Below are positions 28,428 to 37,249 of a stretch of 64,000 nucleotides of DNA, one piece after another. The position numbers and the translations under genes are program-made. The stretch is from positions 4,340,001 to 4,404,000 of the forward strand of contig NZ_CP040128.1 of NCBI RefSeq assembly GCF_007874125.1. The letters run 5' to 3'. The notes under the pieces were generated by a model, which saw only the letters and a program-made list of their open reading frames with translations, did not search any database and was not told where the DNA came from. Within the stretch, counting starts at the first letter, position 1; every line of letters starts with the position of its first letter. The stretch comes from Noviherbaspirillum sp. UKPF54. GTDB taxonomy: Bacteria > Pseudomonadota > Gammaproteobacteria > Burkholderiales > Burkholderiaceae_D.

Positions 28428-29621
28428 TTAATCGGCGTTGCCCGCCTCGCCGGGCTTGCCGGCGATCAGGATCGGCGCACCGGAGGCAGTCAGCCGATAG
28501 ATCGCCTGGTCGAATGGATCGGCGAGGTACAGGTTGCTATTCTTGTCCGCCGCAATGCCGGGATTGACGGCAAAATCGGCCGCAATCTGGCGCGGCGTGT
28601 CATCCCCGTTGGGAAAGCCGTTCAAGACGGTGGTCACCGTTCCATCCGCTGCCAGCTTGCCGACCTTCATCGCGGTCGCGAGCAGGCTGCCAGCCGTGGT
28701 TGCCGTGCCATAGCGGGCGCCTGTCAGAAAGAGGTTTCCTGTCGCATCGAAGGCCATTTTCCCGGATACGTAAATGTCGTCGACCGGCCGGTGCACGACG
28801 CCTGGCGACGGTGCGTTCGCCTCCGATTGTGCCGACAGCGGTACGAGGTCGACATGGCTCACGTTGATGCCGCTGCCGTCGGCGGAAACCGCCGGGCCGC
28901 CCGCGGCAGAAACGCCGACGGCCAGGTTCCCCGCGGCGTCGCTGGCGATATGGGTGACGCTGCCGAAAGAGTTGACGTAGTACACGCCGGTTTCCGAATT
29001 GTCTGCGTTGAGGCGGCTGATCCGGAAGATATTCCTGTACTCCAGCAGCACATAAACGCGTTCCTGGCCATCGATGGCAATGTCGAGCGGAGCATAGCTT
29101 CCCGGCGATTGTGGGTAGCTTTTTACCAGCGTCTTGCCGCCATCGGCCCCGACCTTGTAAATATCGGTGCCGGTCAGAATGAATAATTGCCCGGAGGGGC
29201 TGATGGCCAGCGTGGTCCTGGCGGCATAGCTGCCGGGAAGCGTGCTGACATCGCCATTGGCGGCGATCTTGCGCACAGCCTGGTTGCCGCGGTCCATCAC
29301 GAACAGGTTGCCTGCATTGTCGGCCACGATATCGCTCGGCAAGTTGAACCGCGCCGTGGCATCCAGCTGAAACGCGGTATTCTCGGTGGCGGAACCGCTG
29401 TTGCCGGCGGGCGTCGATCCGGCTTGCGGGCTCGACGGCTGGGTGCCGGTGGTGTCGCCCCCACTTCCGCTGGGTGTCGAACCCGGCGCGGCAGGCGTGT
29501 TGCCGCTGCTGCTGGTGCCGCCGCCGAATGGTCCGGCCGGTGTTGAATCGCCACCGCCGCCGCACGCGGCCAGTAGGAGGGCAAGGGAGATGGATATCGC
29601 TTTTCTGGCGTGAAGCGGCAT
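28428..29621 (-). CDS. Lipoprotein with NHL-like beta-propeller repeats
   Basis: 397 residues from ATG 29621 (GAGG about 5 nt upstream). Lipobox LLAAC puts the lipidated Cys at 20. A Gly/Ser/Thr/Pro-rich linker follows to about residue 82. The rest carries repeated propeller-type blades: LPSDIVADNAGNLFVMDRGNQAVRKI, LAISPSGQLFILTGTDIYKV, IAIDGQERVYVLLEYRNIFRI, MAFDATGNLFLTGARYG, and PGIAADKNSNLYLADPFDQAIYRLT. NHL-type propellers usually mediate binding. Partner and role are unknown. It is probably exposed in the periplasm or at the outer membrane. Confidence 0.8.
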   Translation of the reverse strand: MPLHARKAISISLALLLAACGGGGDSTPAGPFGGGTSSSGNTPAAPGSTPSGSGGDTTGTQPSSPQAGSTPAGNSGSATENTAFQLDATARFNLPSDIVADNAGNLFVMDRGNQAVRKIAANGDVSTLPGSYAARTTLAISPSGQLFILTGTDIYKVGADGGKTLVKSYPQSPGSYAPLDIAIDGQERVYVLLEYRNIFRISRLNADNSETGVYYVNSFGSVTHIASDAAGNLAVGVSAAGGPAVSADGSGINVSHVDLVPLSAQSEANAPSPGVVHRPVDDIYVSGKMAFDATGNLFLTGARYGTATTAGSLLATAMKVGKLAADGTVTTVLNGFPNGDDTPRQIAADFAVNPGIAADKNSNLYLADPFDQAIYRLTASGAPILIAGKPGEAGNAD

Positions 29622-29815
29622 GGGGACCTCGCTGGCTGGAAGCTTGCTGGTAATGGCAGCGCATTGCAGGTAACTGCAGCCCGGCAGGAAAACGAGTTCG
29701 CATCCCCGAGCATCAGTTCAGACGATGAACAGGCTTCGGTGTTCGCGGACTATTCCCGCTGCATGACTCCGCGTTGGGATAAATCAATCCAATTTCCCGG
29801 AAACTTTTTCGTGCG

Positions 29816-30367
29816 ATGGACAACCTGAACAAGCAAGCCCATCTCTCCGACAAAGACTCCATGAAAGCGCTCATACGCCTGTCTGTGGTCATCTACACCG
29901 TCATCACCGTCTTCTTCGTCGGCGCCGCCCTGGTGCTAATCGTCATCAGCGCCAACACCGGGTGGCATGCCTTGCAGCAGGACGGCCTGAGCCCGCAAGG
30001 CGCGATGGGGGTGATCGAGGCGGTCGGCCTGCTGGCGGTGGCCGTGGTGGCGGTCCAGATCGCGCAGACCATCGGCGAGGAGGAAGTCATCCGCTCCGCG
30101 CACGTCAGCGCGCCGACGCGGGTGCGGCGCTATCTATCGCGCTTCATGGTGGTCATCGTGGTTGCGCTGGCCGTCGAGGGGATGGTGGCGGCTTTCAAGG
30201 CGGTGCATGAAAGCATTGCCTTGCTGCCGCATGCGGCCAGCATCCTGGGCGCGGTCGGCGTGCTTCTGGCTGGCTGGGGCGTATTCGTGCGGCTGAACCG
30301 CTTCGCCGAAGAACTGGAGCCGGAGGCGATGCGGGATGCCAAACAGGAAGACAGCAAGCTGCAGTAG
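29816..30367 (+). CDS. Four-TM inner membrane protein of unknown function
   Basis: 183 residues from ATG 29816; the ribosome-binding site is weak and an ATG at 29861 is an alternative. Four hydrophobic segments lie at about 19-46, 64-84, 106-128 and 140-159, with a charged C-terminal tail (RLNRFAEELEPEAMRDAKQED). No catalytic motif is seen. The loop SAPTRVRRYLSRF precedes the third segment. It is convergent with the heme-type MCP gene at 30385. I do not recognise the family. Confidence 0.65.
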   Translation: MDNLNKQAHLSDKDSMKALIRLSVVIYTVITVFFVGAALVLIVISANTGWHALQQDGLSPQGAMGVIEAVGLLAVAVVAVQIAQTIGEEEVIRSAHVSAPTRVRRYLSRFMVVIVVALAVEGMVAAFKAVHESIALLPHAASILGAVGVLLAGWGVFVRLNRFAEELEPEAMRDAKQEDSKLQ

Positions 30368-30384
30368 CGGCGCGTGCCCGTCGC

Positions 30385-32010
30385 TCAGGCACGCCTGGTC
30401 GCGACGAGCTTCAGTTCCTGCCGCCGGGCGGGGCCGGACGCCGGCGCGCTTGTTGCGGTGGATGCGGGCGCTGCGGCCAGCTTGAACACGCCGACCAGCC
30501 GCTCCAGCTGCCCTGCCTGGTCCTGCAGCGATTCGGAGGCGGCCGCCGCCTGCTCCACCAGCGCCGCGTTCTGCTGGGTCACGGCGTCCATCTCGATGAG
30601 CGCTTGGTTGACCTGCTCGATGCCGGCGGTCTGCTCGGTGCCGGCTGCGGCGATTTCGCCCATGATGTCGGTCACGTGCTTGATGCTGACGACGACTTCC
30701 TGCATGGTGGCGCCTGCCCGGTGCACCAGTGTGGTGCCATCCCGGACCTGCTCGACCGAGCCGCCGATCAGCGCCTTGATTTCCTTGGCAGCGGCCGCCG
30801 AGCGTTGCGCCAGGTTGCGCACTTCGGACGCCACCACCGCGAAGCCGCGCCCCTGCTCGCCGGCGCGGGCCGCTTCCACCGCCGCGTTCAACGCCAGGAT
30901 ATTGGTCTGGAAGGCGATGCCGTCGATCACGCCGATGATGTCGAAGATCTTGCGCGAGGACTCGCTGATCCGGTCCATGGTTTCCACCACGCGCGCTACC
31001 GCAGCGCCCCCCTTGGCCGCCACTTCCGACGCGGACTCGGCCAGCTGGTTGGCTTGCCGCGCGTGCTCGGCATTTTGCCTGACCGCGCCGGTCAGGCGTT
31101 CCATCGAGGCGGCGGTCTTGTCGAGCGAGCCGGCCTGCAGCTCGGTGCGCGATGCCAAGTCCGCGTTGCCGCTGGCAATGTCGCGCGATGCGCCGTAAAT
31201 CGCGTCGCTGCCTTCGCGTACCTGGCGCACGATGCCCACCAGGCTGTCGTTCATGTCCTTTAGCGCCTGCAGCAGGGTGCCGATTTCATCGTGCGAATCG
31301 ATCGTGATGTCCTGGGTCAGGTCGCCGGTGGCGATGCCGCGCGCCACCTGCACGCCTTTTTCCAGCGGCTTGGTGACGACGCGGTGAATGAAGGGATAGA
31401 TCAGCAGCAGCACCGGAATGCAGGTGATGACGGCGGCCAGGATCGATTTCAGGCGCTGCTGCGCGAGGCCGGCGTTGACGTGGTCGAGCGAGAGCTTCAT
31501 GCTGACCGCGCCCAATACCGTGTTTTCCGGCACCTGGTGGCAGGCGGTGCAGTCCTTGCCGAGCGAGTTCTTCTTCGCCAGCGCGGGGCGCACCGCGCGC
31601 AGGTATTCGCCGCGGCTGTCGGACTCGATTTGCACGACTTCCCTGCCGCTTTGCAATACCTTGAGTTCGGCCTCGTCCGGTGTGAACTGATCCTTGGCAT
31701 TGCCCGCGCCAAACACCTTGCTGACCGCGTCGCCGCGGATCACGCGCAGGTCGCGGATGGTGCCCAGCTGCTTGACCTGGTCGAGGAACACGTCGCGCTG
31801 CTGCACGGTGCCGGTCACCATCATGCCGGTCAGCCCGGCCATGGTGGCGTCGTGCATGCTGAGGGAAAAGTCGTTCGCTTGTTCGATCGCGGCCTTGCGA
31901 TAGACATGGTCCTGCCAGACGATCACCCCGGACCAGACCACCAGCAGCGCGACACCGATGGTCAGCAGCAGCTGCACCCAGATATTCCTGTTGGAGATGC
32001 GCGATTTCAT
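30385..32010 (-). CDS. Methyl-accepting chemotaxis protein with periplasmic c-type heme motif
   Basis: 541 residues from ATG 32010. TM1 about 11-32; periplasmic domain 33-186; TM2 about 187-208; HAMP 209-262; then a signalling domain of the other local receptor class (NADLASRTELQAGSLDKTAASM, hairpin FQTNILALNAAVEAARAGEQG). The periplasmic domain contains CTACH (Cys154, Cys157, His158), a covalent heme c attachment motif, followed by VLGAVSMKL before TM2. Receptors with c-type heme sensor domains are known in Geobacter. The likely cue is redox, O2 or NO, but that is inference. It has no FxRF tail. It lies downstream of, and on the same strand as, a heme-type GGDEF-EAL gene. Confidence 0.9.
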   Translation of the reverse strand: MKSRISNRNIWVQLLLTIGVALLVVWSGVIVWQDHVYRKAAIEQANDFSLSMHDATMAGLTGMMVTGTVQQRDVFLDQVKQLGTIRDLRVIRGDAVSKVFGAGNAKDQFTPDEAELKVLQSGREVVQIESDSRGEYLRAVRPALAKKNSLGKDCTACHQVPENTVLGAVSMKLSLDHVNAGLAQQRLKSILAAVITCIPVLLLIYPFIHRVVTKPLEKGVQVARGIATGDLTQDITIDSHDEIGTLLQALKDMNDSLVGIVRQVREGSDAIYGASRDIASGNADLASRTELQAGSLDKTAASMERLTGAVRQNAEHARQANQLAESASEVAAKGGAAVARVVETMDRISESSRKIFDIIGVIDGIAFQTNILALNAAVEAARAGEQGRGFAVVASEVRNLAQRSAAAAKEIKALIGGSVEQVRDGTTLVHRAGATMQEVVVSIKHVTDIMGEIAAAGTEQTAGIEQVNQALIEMDAVTQQNAALVEQAAAASESLQDQAGQLERLVGVFKLAAAPASTATSAPASGPARRQELKLVATRRA

Positions 32011-32178
32011 GGCGCCCCCATGGTTGCGTTAGGTCTTCGCCGGACGCCGCCGGCGCCTCTTGTCTCCGCAACTCATGGAGCCGCCATGCATGCCGCAATG
32101 GGGCGCGCTTATTTTATGTGTATCCAGTCACCGAATCTGGCGGCTGATGAGGCCAGCATAGGCCGTGCTCGCCTTCAA

Positions 32179-32198
32179 TTCCTTGATTCAGGATAATT
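32179..32198 (-). promoter_or_regulatory. Shared upstream element of the two heme-sensor genes, copy A
   Basis: Plus-strand reading TTCCTTGATTCAGGATAATT. It matches the site at 34982-35001 at 18 of 20 positions. It starts 169 nt upstream of the MCP start codon and overlaps the stop codon of the preceding GGDEF-EAL gene. It includes TTGATTCAGGATAA, which resembles an FNR-family site with a weak right half. Confidence 0.5.
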
Positions 32199-34815
32199 TA
32201 TTTCCGACTTGCAATATCGGTTGGGCGCTGCCTGGCGTGCCGCGAACGTGCATCTGCGGCGAGGGCCGGCTGATATGGTAGCCCTGGGCATAATCGATTC
32301 CCAGGCGGCCGACCGCGGCCAGCACGTCGGCATCTTCCACGAATTCGGCGACGGTCTTGATCTTCAGTTCCTTGGCCAGGGTCACGATACTCTTGATGAA
32401 GGCGAGGTAGACCTCGTCATGCAGCATGTTGCGGATGAACTCGCCCTCGATCTTGATGTAGTCGACCGGGAAGCGCTTGATGTACTGGAACGAGGAGAAG
32501 CCGGAACCGAAGTCGTCGATCGCGAAGGAAAAGCCCTGCATCTTCACGTCGAGCACGAACTTTTCGAGCAGGGTCAGGTTGCGCACCGTTTCCCGCTCGG
32601 TGATCTCGAACACGATGCGGCTCGGTTCGATCTCGAACTGCTCGGCCAGCCGGCTTACGCGCGCGGCGAATTCGCCGACGATCAAGGCCTTGGGCGACAG
32701 GTTCACGAACAGCATGCCCTGGTAGCCCTGCTCCTTGACCTGGGTGAACGCCTTTTCGATCAGCTGGTAATCCATCTTGTGGGCGATGCCCATGCTCTCG
32801 GCCTGTTCGATGAAATCGTTGGCGGTCACGATCTCGTCGTCGAGCTGGATGCGCATGAGCAGCTCGTGGATCACGATCTCGCCGGTCGCGGTGTCGCAGA
32901 TCGGCTGGAAGAACGGCACGATGCGGTGTTCGTCGAGCGCGTTCTGGATCATCAGCGACTTTTCGCCGGCTTTCCGGAACACTTCGGCCATCTCGTCCTC
33001 GTTCGGGATGGCGATGGCGTTCTTGCCGGCGCTCTTCGCCTTGTACATCATGTTGTCCGCGACCAGGAACAAGTCCTTGGGATTCTCGCCGTGGTCGGGG
33101 CTGATGGCGATGCCGATCGAGGTGGTGGCCTTGAGCTTGATGCCGTCGGGCGTGTCCATCGAAAATTCCTCGAGCATCTCGCCGATGCGCTGCGCCACCA
33201 CGTACGCCTGGGTCTCGGACGCTTCCGGCAGGATGATGCAGAATTCGTCGCCGCCGTAGCGCGCCAGCAGGTCGCCGTTGCGTACTGCCTTTTGCAGCAG
33301 CTTGGCGAAGGATTGCAGGAAGGCGTCGCCGAAATGATGGCCGAAGCGGTCGTTGATGGTCTTGAAGTTGTCCATGTCGAGCATCATCACGGCGAACTTC
33401 TGCTCGTGTCGCCGGGCGCGCCCGACCTCGTAGCCCAGCAGTTCCCAGAACATGCGCTGGTTGTACAGGTCGGTGAGCGGGTCGCGCGTGGCGTAATGCT
33501 CCAGGTCCTTGGTGTACTTGTAGATCGCCTTGACCGAGCCGACCAGGTTCAGGAGCGTGGTCAGGATGCTGCCGATGACCATGTGCCGCACGTTGTCCTG
33601 CGCCATGGTCGACTGCACGCCGATGCCGACGATGCCGCCGATCTTGGGCGTGTCCAGCAGCAGCGTCTTGGTCTGCAGCTCGATGTCGCGCAGGCTCAGT
33701 TCGGGCAGGGTGTGCTTGTCGTCGGCGATGTTGTGCACGATGTTGAGCAGGCTGGCGCCGTGCAGCAGCGAGTACTCGCGAATCTGCTGGCGCAGGATGC
33801 GTTCCAGCAGCCGCACCGTGTTGTCGCTGGGCCGGTTGCGCCAGAACACTTCGCATTCGTAGGCTTCTTCCTCCACCCGGAAAATCGTCACCAGCGCGTA
33901 GGCCTCGATGATCGGATTGATTTCCAGTAGCAGGTTCTGGATGAATTCGCGCCAGTCGCGTACCACGTTGGAGGTGATGATGAATTTTTCCAGCAGCCGG
34001 ATCTCGAATTCGAGCACGCCCTTGTCGACCGCGACGCTCTTGATCTTGTCCACCAGTAGCGCCACGTGCTCGAAGGCCTGGTTGAATTCGCTGAAGCCGA
34101 ACTCGACCTTGCCGATATCGAAGTGCTCGAAATCCTTGATCGTGTTGAACGACTCGACCTCGCGCTTGAACAGGTAGGCCGAGCGCTCCAGCCGGTGCGC
34201 GACCCACGAGGTCAAGGCGCCGGCCGCCACCAGCACCAGCGTGCCCAGGGCCAGAAACAGCGCGACGTAATAGCCGCGCACGGTGCCCGCCACCGGCTCG
34301 AGCTTGTGGCGGATATCGATCACGCCGAGCACGTCTTCGGCCTTGGCATTGGCGTGGCAACCCAGGCACTCGCCCTCGGCACGCACCGGATACAGGTAGC
34401 GGATCTGGTCGCCGGTCGTCGCGACGGCGTTCCTGCCGTCGTGCAGCACCTGCTGCGCCAGGTCCGGCGGCAGCGGCGTGCCGGCTCGGCCGTAGAGGGC
34501 GGCCACGTCATCGCTGCGGTAGACGTCGATGCGTTCGACGAAGCTGGGAAAGGCGTAACGGCTGGCCGCGGCTGCTTCGTCGATCTGGCTGCGCAGGCCG
34601 CCGCTGCGCAGCACCTGGTAGATCGCGTTGCGGTTTTGCGCCGCGACTTCTTCCGAGGTGGCGCGCGAGCGTTCCTCCAGCAGCTTTTCGTAAAGAATCG
34701 ACGACGCGAAGGTCGCGCCCAGGAATACCAGCAGCGCGACGCTGACGGTGGACAGGAACACAAATCCCCGCAGGCTGCCGAGCACCCTGGAAATCGTTTT
34801 ATATATACCTCGCAT
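32188..34815 (-). CDS. GGDEF-EAL protein with periplasmic c-type heme motif and GAF-like domain
   Basis: 875 residues. TM1 about 17-42; periplasmic domain with CLGCH (Cys150, Cys153, His154), a heme c motif, followed by VLGVIDIRHKL; TM2 about 182-205. A cytoplasmic GAF-like region follows (about 260-420). The cyclase domain has intact GGDEF (RYGGDEF) and an I-site RNGD five residues before it. The EAL domain reads ELLMR for the EAL motif and keeps NLSPKAL, ITER, DDFGSG, KIE and Q in DYAQGY. EGVE reads EFVE. Both activities look possible. It probably turns a periplasmic redox or gas signal into c-di-GMP changes. It is adjacent to the heme-type MCP. Confidence 0.9.
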   Translation of the reverse strand: MRGIYKTISRVLGSLRGFVFLSTVSVALLVFLGATFASSILYEKLLEERSRATSEEVAAQNRNAIYQVLRSGGLRSQIDEAAAASRYAFPSFVERIDVYRSDDVAALYGRAGTPLPPDLAQQVLHDGRNAVATTGDQIRYLYPVRAEGECLGCHANAKAEDVLGVIDIRHKLEPVAGTVRGYYVALFLALGTLVLVAAGALTSWVAHRLERSAYLFKREVESFNTIKDFEHFDIGKVEFGFSEFNQAFEHVALLVDKIKSVAVDKGVLEFEIRLLEKFIITSNVVRDWREFIQNLLLEINPIIEAYALVTIFRVEEEAYECEVFWRNRPSDNTVRLLERILRQQIREYSLLHGASLLNIVHNIADDKHTLPELSLRDIELQTKTLLLDTPKIGGIVGIGVQSTMAQDNVRHMVIGSILTTLLNLVGSVKAIYKYTKDLEHYATRDPLTDLYNQRMFWELLGYEVGRARRHEQKFAVMMLDMDNFKTINDRFGHHFGDAFLQSFAKLLQKAVRNGDLLARYGGDEFCIILPEASETQAYVVAQRIGEMLEEFSMDTPDGIKLKATTSIGIAISPDHGENPKDLFLVADNMMYKAKSAGKNAIAIPNEDEMAEVFRKAGEKSLMIQNALDEHRIVPFFQPICDTATGEIVIHELLMRIQLDDEIVTANDFIEQAESMGIAHKMDYQLIEKAFTQVKEQGYQGMLFVNLSPKALIVGEFAARVSRLAEQFEIEPSRIVFEITERETVRNLTLLEKFVLDVKMQGFSFAIDDFGSGFSSFQYIKRFPVDYIKIEGEFIRNMLHDEVYLAFIKSIVTLAKELKIKTVAEFVEDADVLAAVGRLGIDYAQGYHISRPSPQMHVRGTPGSAQPILQVGNKLS

Positions 34816-34981
34816 GGTGCGAGTCCTCTATATCAGTGTGAATCTATGTGCGGCGGGCGCGGCGTAGGGGAGCCGCGCCAGAAAACTGTCCGAAAAAGCA
34901 GGGGAGGCGGGCGGATGGGCGGCAAGGCGGCCGCTGGAGCCGGGCACAGCGTACCCAAGCATAGGCGTCAGTCCCGGGTAT

Positions 34982-35001
34982 TTCCTTGATCCAGGACAAT
35001 T
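34982..35001 (-). promoter_or_regulatory. Shared upstream element of the two heme-sensor genes, copy B
   Basis: Plus-strand reading TTCCTTGATCCAGGACAATT. It starts 167 nt upstream of the GGDEF-EAL start codon, almost the same distance as copy A from the MCP start. It contains the near-palindrome TCCTTGATCCAGGA and the FNR-family-like TTGATCCAGGACAA. Fully intergenic. Confidence 0.55.
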
Positions 35002-35038
35002 AATTGCTTTTCAGAAAATGTGTGGGAAGTGCGGAATT

Positions 35039-35605
35039 CTAGCGCATTGCATCGGCGATTTCGGCGCTCATGCGGGCCAGGGCACGGGCGTAGGCCGCGG
35101 CCAGCGCCTCGTAGCCGTCCGCCTGCACTGCTTCTCGCAGCGCCGAACGGCCTTTGCACAGCGTTGCGCCGGCATGCCGCACGCTCCACGCCCCCCGCAC
35201 CGTCACGTCTTGCCCCGGCACGGCGTCGAACTGCTCGATATCGACCGCAACCCGGTAGTCGGCGCCTTCGCCCCGGCCGGCGGCGGAAACGGCACGTGCG
35301 CCGCCCAGCCGGCTTGACAGGTCGGCCGCCAGCACGCGCGCGATTTCGGCACCCAGCGGCTGCGCCCAGCGATGGTGTTCCAGCACGTCGACCCGGTTGG
35401 GGCTGCGCCGCACCACCAGTTGCGGGCGGTCGACCATTTCCGGCACGGCGACCGGCCCCACCGTCACGCTGAAGCGGGCGCGGCCGCCGCTTTCGGTCGG
35501 CTCGGGCACCGGGTTGAGGGTATAGAAGGTTTCCTGCGGCGGCGTGCGGCATGCGGCCAGGGCGAGGATCGCCGCCGGAAGGATGAGACGGGCACGGGGC
35601 GGCAT
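35039..35605 (-). CDS. pqiC: PqiC-type ABC transport auxiliary lipoprotein
   Basis: 188 residues. Lipobox ALAAC gives lipidated Cys 19. The mature part has the DUF330/ABC-type-transport-auxiliary pattern: FYTLNPVPEPT, VTVGPVAVPEMVDRPQLVVRRSPNRVDVLEHHRWAQPL, and a C-terminal helix ARALARMSAEIADAM. In E. coli PqiC is an outer-membrane lipoprotein that caps the PqiB needle for lipid transfer between membranes. Its start is 3 nt after the pqiB stop, the last step of the pqiA-pqiA-pqiB-pqiC operon. Confidence 0.88.
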   Translation of the reverse strand: MPPRARLILPAAILALAACRTPPQETFYTLNPVPEPTESGGRARFSVTVGPVAVPEMVDRPQLVVRRSPNRVDVLEHHRWAQPLGAEIARVLAADLSSRLGGARAVSAAGRGEGADYRVAVDIEQFDAVPGQDVTVRGAWSVRHAGATLCKGRSALREAVQADGYEALAAAYARALARMSAEIADAMR

Positions 35606-35608
35606 GCG

Positions 35609-37231
35609 CTACTCCTTTCCGCGGATGAGCGCCTCGGGGTGGCGGCTCAGGTAGTCGGCCAGCACCCGCAGCGCGCGCGCGGCCCGGTTCACCTCCTGCA
35701 GGGTCGAGCGCAGGTCTTCCTGCACCGGCGCGTCCGACGACAGGGCGCGCTCGGCATTGCCCAGCGCCTTGTGCGCCTGCTCCAGCGTTCCCTTCAGTTC
35801 CGGCAGCACGGAGGCGTCCAGCTGGCGCAGCACGGTGTCGGCGCTGCGCAGCGTGGCGTCGAGGCTCTTGAGCGAGCGGTCCAGGTCGCGCCCGATTGTG
35901 TCGAACGGCACGCGGTCGAGCTTGCGCGCGATGCCGGCCAGGGTGTCCTGGAGATCGGCGAAGCCGCCGGCGACGGTCGGCAGCTCGGGGGGCGCATGGC
36001 GCCAGTCGATCCTGGCGCCGGGCGCGTGCGGGAAGAAGTCGAGCGCCACGAACTGCTGTCCGGTCAACAGATTGCCGCTCTTGAGCTGGGCGCGCAGGCC
36101 GCGTGCCACCAGCTTGTCGAGGAAGGCCTGCGGGTTGCGCTCCAGCGGCGAAGGGGACGGCACGCCGCCGCGTACGCGCAGGCGTTCGGGGAACAGGCTG
36201 ATTTCAACCGGGAAGCGGATCGCGCCGGAATCGTCCGGGTATTCCACGCCGATCGACTTGACCTCGCCGATCTCGATGCCGCGCAGGTCGATGGCGGCGC
36301 CCGGCGCCAGGCCGCGCAGGGATTCGCCGAAATAGAGCACGTAGGGCTGCGCCAGCCGGCTTTGCGGCTTCAAGGCGCTGTCGCGGTCGCGGTACAGGGC
36401 AAAGCGGGTATCGGCCGGCGCCGGCGCGCCGCCCTCGGCGCCGGGCGCCGCCTGGAAGGAAATGCCGCCGACCACGACCGAGGTCAGCGATTCGGTATTG
36501 AGCTTGATGCCGCCGCTGCCGACTGCCAGGTCCAGGCCGCTGGCTTGCCAGAAGCGCGCGTCGGCGGTGACGAAGCGGTCGTTGGGGGCGTCGATGAAAA
36601 TGTCGAGCGTCACGCCGCGCCCGTCGTCGTCGATCCGGTAGCCGGTGACTCGGCCGACGGCCACGCGCCGGAAATAGACTGGCGCGCCGAGATATAGCGA
36701 GTCCATGCTGTCGGCATGCAGCATGAACTGGCGGCCCTGGGCGTCGGACAGCACCGGCGGGGGCGTGTCGAGGCCGACGAACTGCCGCCGTTCCTGGGCC
36801 GAGGTGCCGGCGTCGGTGCCGATGTAGGCGCCGGAAAACAATGTGCCCAGCCCGGTGATGCTGCCCAGCGTGATGCGCGGACGCTCCACCCAGAAGCGCG
36901 TATCGCTCACCAGCAATTGCTCGGCCTGCTTGGCGATCTCGGCGGTGACGATCACGTGCGAGCGGTCCTCGGCGATCGCGACCGCCGACACCGTGCCGAT
37001 GTCGACTTCCTTGTAGCGCACCTTGGTCTTGCCGGCTTCCAGCCCTTCCGCATTCTTGAAGGCGATGGTGATGACCGGTCCCTGCGAAAACAGGTAGTGC
37101 GCGGCCAGCCAGATCCCGAGCAGGGCGGCGACGATCGGAATGATCCAGACCAGCGGCACCGTCCAGTGCCGCTTGGGCACAGCCACCGCGTCGGGGATGG
37201 AGGATTGGTCCGGCGGCGGCGTGTCAGGCAT
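35609..37231 (-). CDS. pqiB: PqiB, MCE-domain lipid transport protein
   Basis: 540 residues. One N-terminal membrane anchor (WTVPLVWIIPIVAALLGIWLA, about 23-43) is followed by three MCE domains starting near VITIAFKNAEGLEAGKTKVRY, LHADSMDSLYLGAPVYFRRV and LYFGESLRGLAPGAAIDLRG. The C-terminal helical region (PFDTIGRDLDRSLKSLDATL) corresponds to the needle/coil of E. coli PqiB. It spans the periplasm for phospholipid transport. Length and domain count agree with the family. It overlaps neither neighbour but is tightly packed with both. Confidence 0.92.
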   Translation of the reverse strand: MPDTPPPDQSSIPDAVAVPKRHWTVPLVWIIPIVAALLGIWLAAHYLFSQGPVITIAFKNAEGLEAGKTKVRYKEVDIGTVSAVAIAEDRSHVIVTAEIAKQAEQLLVSDTRFWVERPRITLGSITGLGTLFSGAYIGTDAGTSAQERRQFVGLDTPPPVLSDAQGRQFMLHADSMDSLYLGAPVYFRRVAVGRVTGYRIDDDGRGVTLDIFIDAPNDRFVTADARFWQASGLDLAVGSGGIKLNTESLTSVVVGGISFQAAPGAEGGAPAPADTRFALYRDRDSALKPQSRLAQPYVLYFGESLRGLAPGAAIDLRGIEIGEVKSIGVEYPDDSGAIRFPVEISLFPERLRVRGGVPSPSPLERNPQAFLDKLVARGLRAQLKSGNLLTGQQFVALDFFPHAPGARIDWRHAPPELPTVAGGFADLQDTLAGIARKLDRVPFDTIGRDLDRSLKSLDATLRSADTVLRQLDASVLPELKGTLEQAHKALGNAERALSSDAPVQEDLRSTLQEVNRAARALRVLADYLSRHPEALIRGKE

Positions 37232-37249
37232 CGCGCTCCCCGATCCGGC

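Noticed and set aside
30372..30394. GCGTGCC/GGCACGC inverted repeat between the convergent 29816 gene and the heme-type MCP
   Set aside because: It overlaps the MCP coding end, has no T tract on either strand and is explained by local GC-rich codons.
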